In this document: positions 32,318 to 34,868 of the stretch, in pieces
How positions within the stretch are numbered: the stretch's first letter is position 1
Layout: every line of letters starts with the position of its first letter
Origin: Symbiobacteriaceae bacterium
GTDB taxonomy: Bacteria > Bacillota > JAAYKD01 > WRDA01
Assembly (NCBI GenBank): GCA_009783675.1
Contig: WRDA01000002.1
Span: 1 to 34,868 of the forward strand
Direction of reading: 5' to 3'
DNA length: 34,868 nucleotides
Position numbers and translations under genes: made by a program
The notes under the pieces: generated by a model
Seen by the model: the letters and a program-made list of their open reading frames with translations, nothing else
The model's database searches: none
What the model was told of the DNA's origin: nothing

Positions 32318-34366
32318 ATGCCAGTCGATTGTACTATACGCCTGAGTGCATCCGATATCCCCGATAAGACTCCAGACCTGGACCCCTCTTTCCGGCGTGC
32401 ACCCCGCCGTAGTTCCAGGTTATCGAAGAGTGATATTCGTTTAGCGCTGAAGAATGCTTTACGGTATATTCCAGAGGAGTTCCACCAGGAACTGGCTCCG
32501 GAGTTCCTGACTGAACTACTGAACACCGGGCGGATATATGGCTATCGCTTCCGCCCACAAGGCCGACTGTACGGAAAGCCAATCTGGGAGTACCCGGGAA
32601 GATGCATCGAGGGAAAGGCTTTTCAGGTCATGATAGACAACAATCTGGATTTCGCTACGGCTCTTTACCCTTATGAGTTGGTCACTTACGGTGAAACCGG
32701 ACAAGTATGTCAGAACTGGATGCAGTATCGTTTACTTAAGAAATACCTTGCCGAACTGACTTCGGAGACGACTTTAGTCGTGGAGTCAGGGCACCCACTT
32801 GGACTATTTACTTCACACAGCATGGCTCCCAGAGTAATTATAACTAACGGTCTCCTGGTCGGTCTTGCTGATGATTTAGAGAGTTTTAAAAGGCTGGCAG
32901 CTCTGGGAGTGACCAACTATGGCCAGATGACCGCTGGTGGCTGGATGTATATCGGGCCTCAGGGGATCGTCCACGGAACCTATAATACAGTGCTCAACGC
33001 CTCACGACGCTTAGTGCCTGGCGCAGAAGACATGTCGGGACTCCTCTTCGTGTCCTCTGGTTTGGGGGGAATGTCCGGTGCTCAGGGCAAAGCAGGTAAG
33101 ATTGCTGGTGGAGTAGCACTGGTCGCTGAAGTGGATCCCAGCAGGGTCAGGACCAGACATGAACAAGGCTGGGTCGACGAAATTACCCTCAACCCGGCGG
33201 ATGCGTTTGATCTGGCTGCTAAGTATCAGAAAACCAGAGAAGCCACAGCTATTGCTTATCAGGGTAATATCGTTGATCTTTTAGAATATGCTTTAGATCA
33301 TGACTGTAAAATCGATCTCCTCTCAGATCAAACTTCCTGTCATGAAGTGTATGAAGGCGGTTACTGTCCGGCAGGTATGAGTTTCGAGGAACGCACAAAA
33401 ATGCTGACCGAAGATCCTCAGGGTTTTAGTCGTTTGGTCGATGCTGGTCTCCGGCGCCACTTTGAGGCTATTGAAGCTCTTTCGGCTAAAGGAACATATT
33501 TCTTTGATTACGGTAACAGTTTTCTCAAAGCAGTTTTCGATTCGGGTGTAACAGAGATAGCTAAGAATGGAGAAAACACCCTGGATGGTTTCATCTGGCC
33601 TTCTTATGTGGAAGATATTTTAGGTCCGGAACTCTTCGATTTCGGTTATGGTCCTTTCCGCTGGGTATGTCTTTCGGGTAATGCCGAAGATTTAGCGCGA
33701 ACAGATAAAGCGGCATTGTCGCTTATCGATCCCGAACGGCGCTATCAGGATCGGGATAATTGGGTCTGGATTCGTGATGCGCAGAAGAATGACCTGGTGG
33801 TCGGTACGCAAGCCAGAATTCTCTACCAAGATGCAGCAGGAAGAACGGCTATCGCTCTAAAGTTTAATGAGATGGTTCGCCTGGGAGAGATAGGGCCAGT
33901 CATGCTTGGACGCGACCATCATGATACAGGAGGTACTGACTCTCCTTTTCGAGAGACCTCGAACATCAAGGATGGTTCAAATCTGACCGCGGATATGGCT
34001 ATCCAATGCTTTGCCGGCAATGCAGCCCGAGGAATGTCTCTGGTAGCCCTGCATAATGGCGGTGGTGTTGGAGTAGGCAAAGCCATTAACGGTGGTTTCG
34101 GCATGGTTCTCGATGGCTCTGAGCGTGTAGATAGTATTTTAAGTATGGCTATGCCCTGGGATGTTATGGGCGGAGTTGCCAGACGAGCTTGGGCAGGCAA
34201 TGAGAACGCTTTGCAAACGGCAGAACTCTGGAATCAGCAGCATCATGACGATCCTGCCAGTCGCATTACCGTACCCTATCTGGCCTGTAATGATCTCCTC
34301 GATACGGTTATCCAACAGCAACAAGAAGAGATCAACAAGATGCTAAGCCGCTTAAACAAGGTATGA
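32318..34366 (+). CDS. hutU: Urocanate hydratase
   Basis: 682 residues, longer than the common bacterial form of about 555 and closer to the long type that carries an extra N-terminal ~100 residues. It converts urocanate to imidazolonepropionate with tightly bound NAD, the second step of histidine breakdown. Motifs include NYGQMTAGGWMYIGPQG near residue 205, FVSSGLGGMSGAQGKA, LLSDQTSCHEVYEGGYCPAG near residue 335, and a C-terminal ALHNGGGVGVGKAINGGFG. AAGGAGG precedes the ATG. No hutH, hutI or hutG is in the window. A threonine-dehydratase-like gene follows after 12 bases. Confidence 0.96.
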   Translation: MPVDCTIRLSASDIPDKTPDLDPSFRRAPRRSSRLSKSDIRLALKNALRYIPEEFHQELAPEFLTELLNTGRIYGYRFRPQGRLYGKPIWEYPGRCIEGKAFQVMIDNNLDFATALYPYELVTYGETGQVCQNWMQYRLLKKYLAELTSETTLVVESGHPLGLFTSHSMAPRVIITNGLLVGLADDLESFKRLAALGVTNYGQMTAGGWMYIGPQGIVHGTYNTVLNASRRLVPGAEDMSGLLFVSSGLGGMSGAQGKAGKIAGGVALVAEVDPSRVRTRHEQGWVDEITLNPADAFDLAAKYQKTREATAIAYQGNIVDLLEYALDHDCKIDLLSDQTSCHEVYEGGYCPAGMSFEERTKMLTEDPQGFSRLVDAGLRRHFEAIEALSAKGTYFFDYGNSFLKAVFDSGVTEIAKNGENTLDGFIWPSYVEDILGPELFDFGYGPFRWVCLSGNAEDLARTDKAALSLIDPERRYQDRDNWVWIRDAQKNDLVVGTQARILYQDAAGRTAIALKFNEMVRLGEIGPVMLGRDHHDTGGTDSPFRETSNIKDGSNLTADMAIQCFAGNAARGMSLVALHNGGGVGVGKAINGGFGMVLDGSERVDSILSMAMPWDVMGGVARRAWAGNENALQTAELWNQQHHDDPASRITVPYLACNDLLDTVIQQQQEEINKMLSRLNKV

Positions 34367-34378
34367 GGAGGGTTTAAT

Positions 34379-34868
34379 ATGTCTCTCGCCGTCGGGCTTA
34401 AGGATGTTCAGGAAGCCAGAGCAAGAATAGCTAAGGTTGTCTTCATGACGCCTCTTTTGCATCGTCCTCTGTTAGGGGATTCTCTGCATCTGCCTCTCTA
34501 CTTTAAGTGCGAAAACTTTCAACAGACAGGAGCATTTAAAATCAGAGGGTCGTATAATAAAATGCTTCAGCTCACTGAGGAGGAATGCGCGCGAGGAGTA
34601 GTTACCGCATCATCAGGCAACAGTGGCTGTGCCACCGCCTATGCCGGGAAAATGTTAGGCATCAATACTGTGGTGGTTACTTCCTCAAACCCTGCTCCTT
34701 CTAAAGTTGCTGCTTGCAAATCCTACGGTGCTGAAATCCACTTTGTGGGTAATTCTTCGTCAGAACGCATTCAACGAGCTATGGAGATCGCACAGGAACG
34801 CAATATGGTGATGGTCCATGCTTATGACGATGCTGCAGTCATCGCTGGACAGGGAACGATCGGATTAG
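34379..34868 (+). CDS. Threonine/serine dehydratase-like PLP enzyme, 3' end outside the window
   Basis: At least 163 residues before the window ends. The ATG at 34379 has GAGGAGGG upstream. It is fold-type II PLP: the lysine motif is CENFQQTGAFKIRGSYNK, as in threonine and serine dehydratases, with K in AFKIRG the Schiff-base residue. The phosphate/PLP-contact loop reads SSGNSGCA, where most relatives have S-[AS]-G-N-H. It would deaminate threonine, serine or a related hydroxy-amino acid to a 2-oxo acid and ammonia. Adjacent hutU suggests a shared amino-acid catabolism operon. The missing C-terminus prevents deciding whether a regulatory ACT domain is present. Confidence 0.88.
   Translation, partial: MSLAVGLKDVQEARARIAKVVFMTPLLHRPLLGDSLHLPLYFKCENFQQTGAFKIRGSYNKMLQLTEEECARGVVTASSGNSGCATAYAGKMLGINTVVVTSSNPAPSKVAACKSYGAEIHFVGNSSSERIQRAMEIAQERNMVMVHAYDDAAVIAGQGTIGL

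Overview
The window looks like a chromosomal segment of a Gram-positive, Bacillota-type bacterium, probably an anaerobic Clostridia-like lineage. The evidence is a division and cell-wall (dcw) cluster in near-canonical order, a DnaD-like/DnaI-like primosome pair, a zinc-ribbon L28, a YvlB/LiaX-like plus YvlD-like pair, ferredoxin-domain aldo/keto reductases, strong AGGAGG ribosome binding sites and frequent GTG/TTG starts. No phage genes, insertion sequences or CRISPR arrays were seen. The genus cannot be named from sequence alone.

Layout. 1-3.7 kb: a partial unknown gene (-), a nucleoside kinase with a threonyl-tRNA-synthetase-like N-terminus (+), then rpmB and a class I aminotransferase (both -). 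3.8-17.8 kb: one long + strand run consisting of an AIR-synthase-like gene, rsmH, an ftsL-like gene with a probable non-AUG start, murF, mraY, murD, ftsW, murG, murC, ddl, ftsQ, a divergent ftsA-like gene and ftsZ, closed by a terminator. mraZ, ftsI/pbpB, murE and murB are absent from their usual places. 18.0-24.6 kb: an M20 amidohydrolase, two tandem Fe-S aldo/keto reductases, endonuclease IV and uvrC. 24.7-26.5 kb: a DnaD-like gene and a DnaI-like helicase loader, followed by a strong terminator, a perfect DnaA box and a fully consensus sigma-A promoter. 26.7-29.7 kb: an unrecognised helical protein, a YvlB/LiaX-like DUF4097 protein and a YvlD-like membrane protein. 29.7-30.1 kb: two terminator hairpins and tRNA-Trp/tRNA-Pro on the - strand with a clear promoter. 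30.2-31.3 kb: a split chromate-transporter pair. 31.3-32.2 kb: hslO (-). 32.3 kb to the end: urocanate hydratase and a truncated threonine-dehydratase-like gene.

How the genes work together. The dcw run supplies most cytoplasmic steps from UDP-MurNAc to lipid II (MurC, MurD, MurF, Ddl, MraY, MurG) and the divisome core (FtsL, FtsQ, FtsW, FtsA-like, FtsZ). The missing MurE and division transpeptidase must be encoded elsewhere. UvrC and endonuclease IV are DNA repair enzymes, and the DnaD/DnaI-like pair loads the replicative helicase. The YvlB/YvlD-like group suggests envelope-stress physiology. HutU, the dehydratase, the M20 enzyme and the aminotransferase point to amino-acid catabolism.

The points most worth a second look are the FtsA-like protein, which lacks both the usual second phosphate-binding motif and a C-terminal membrane helix; the ftsL-like gene with no AUG/GUG/UUG start; the unrecognised protein behind a perfect promoter upstream of the YvlB/YvlD-like genes; and the DnaA box next to the helicase-loader genes. 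All of this comes from reading the sequence; no database search was run.
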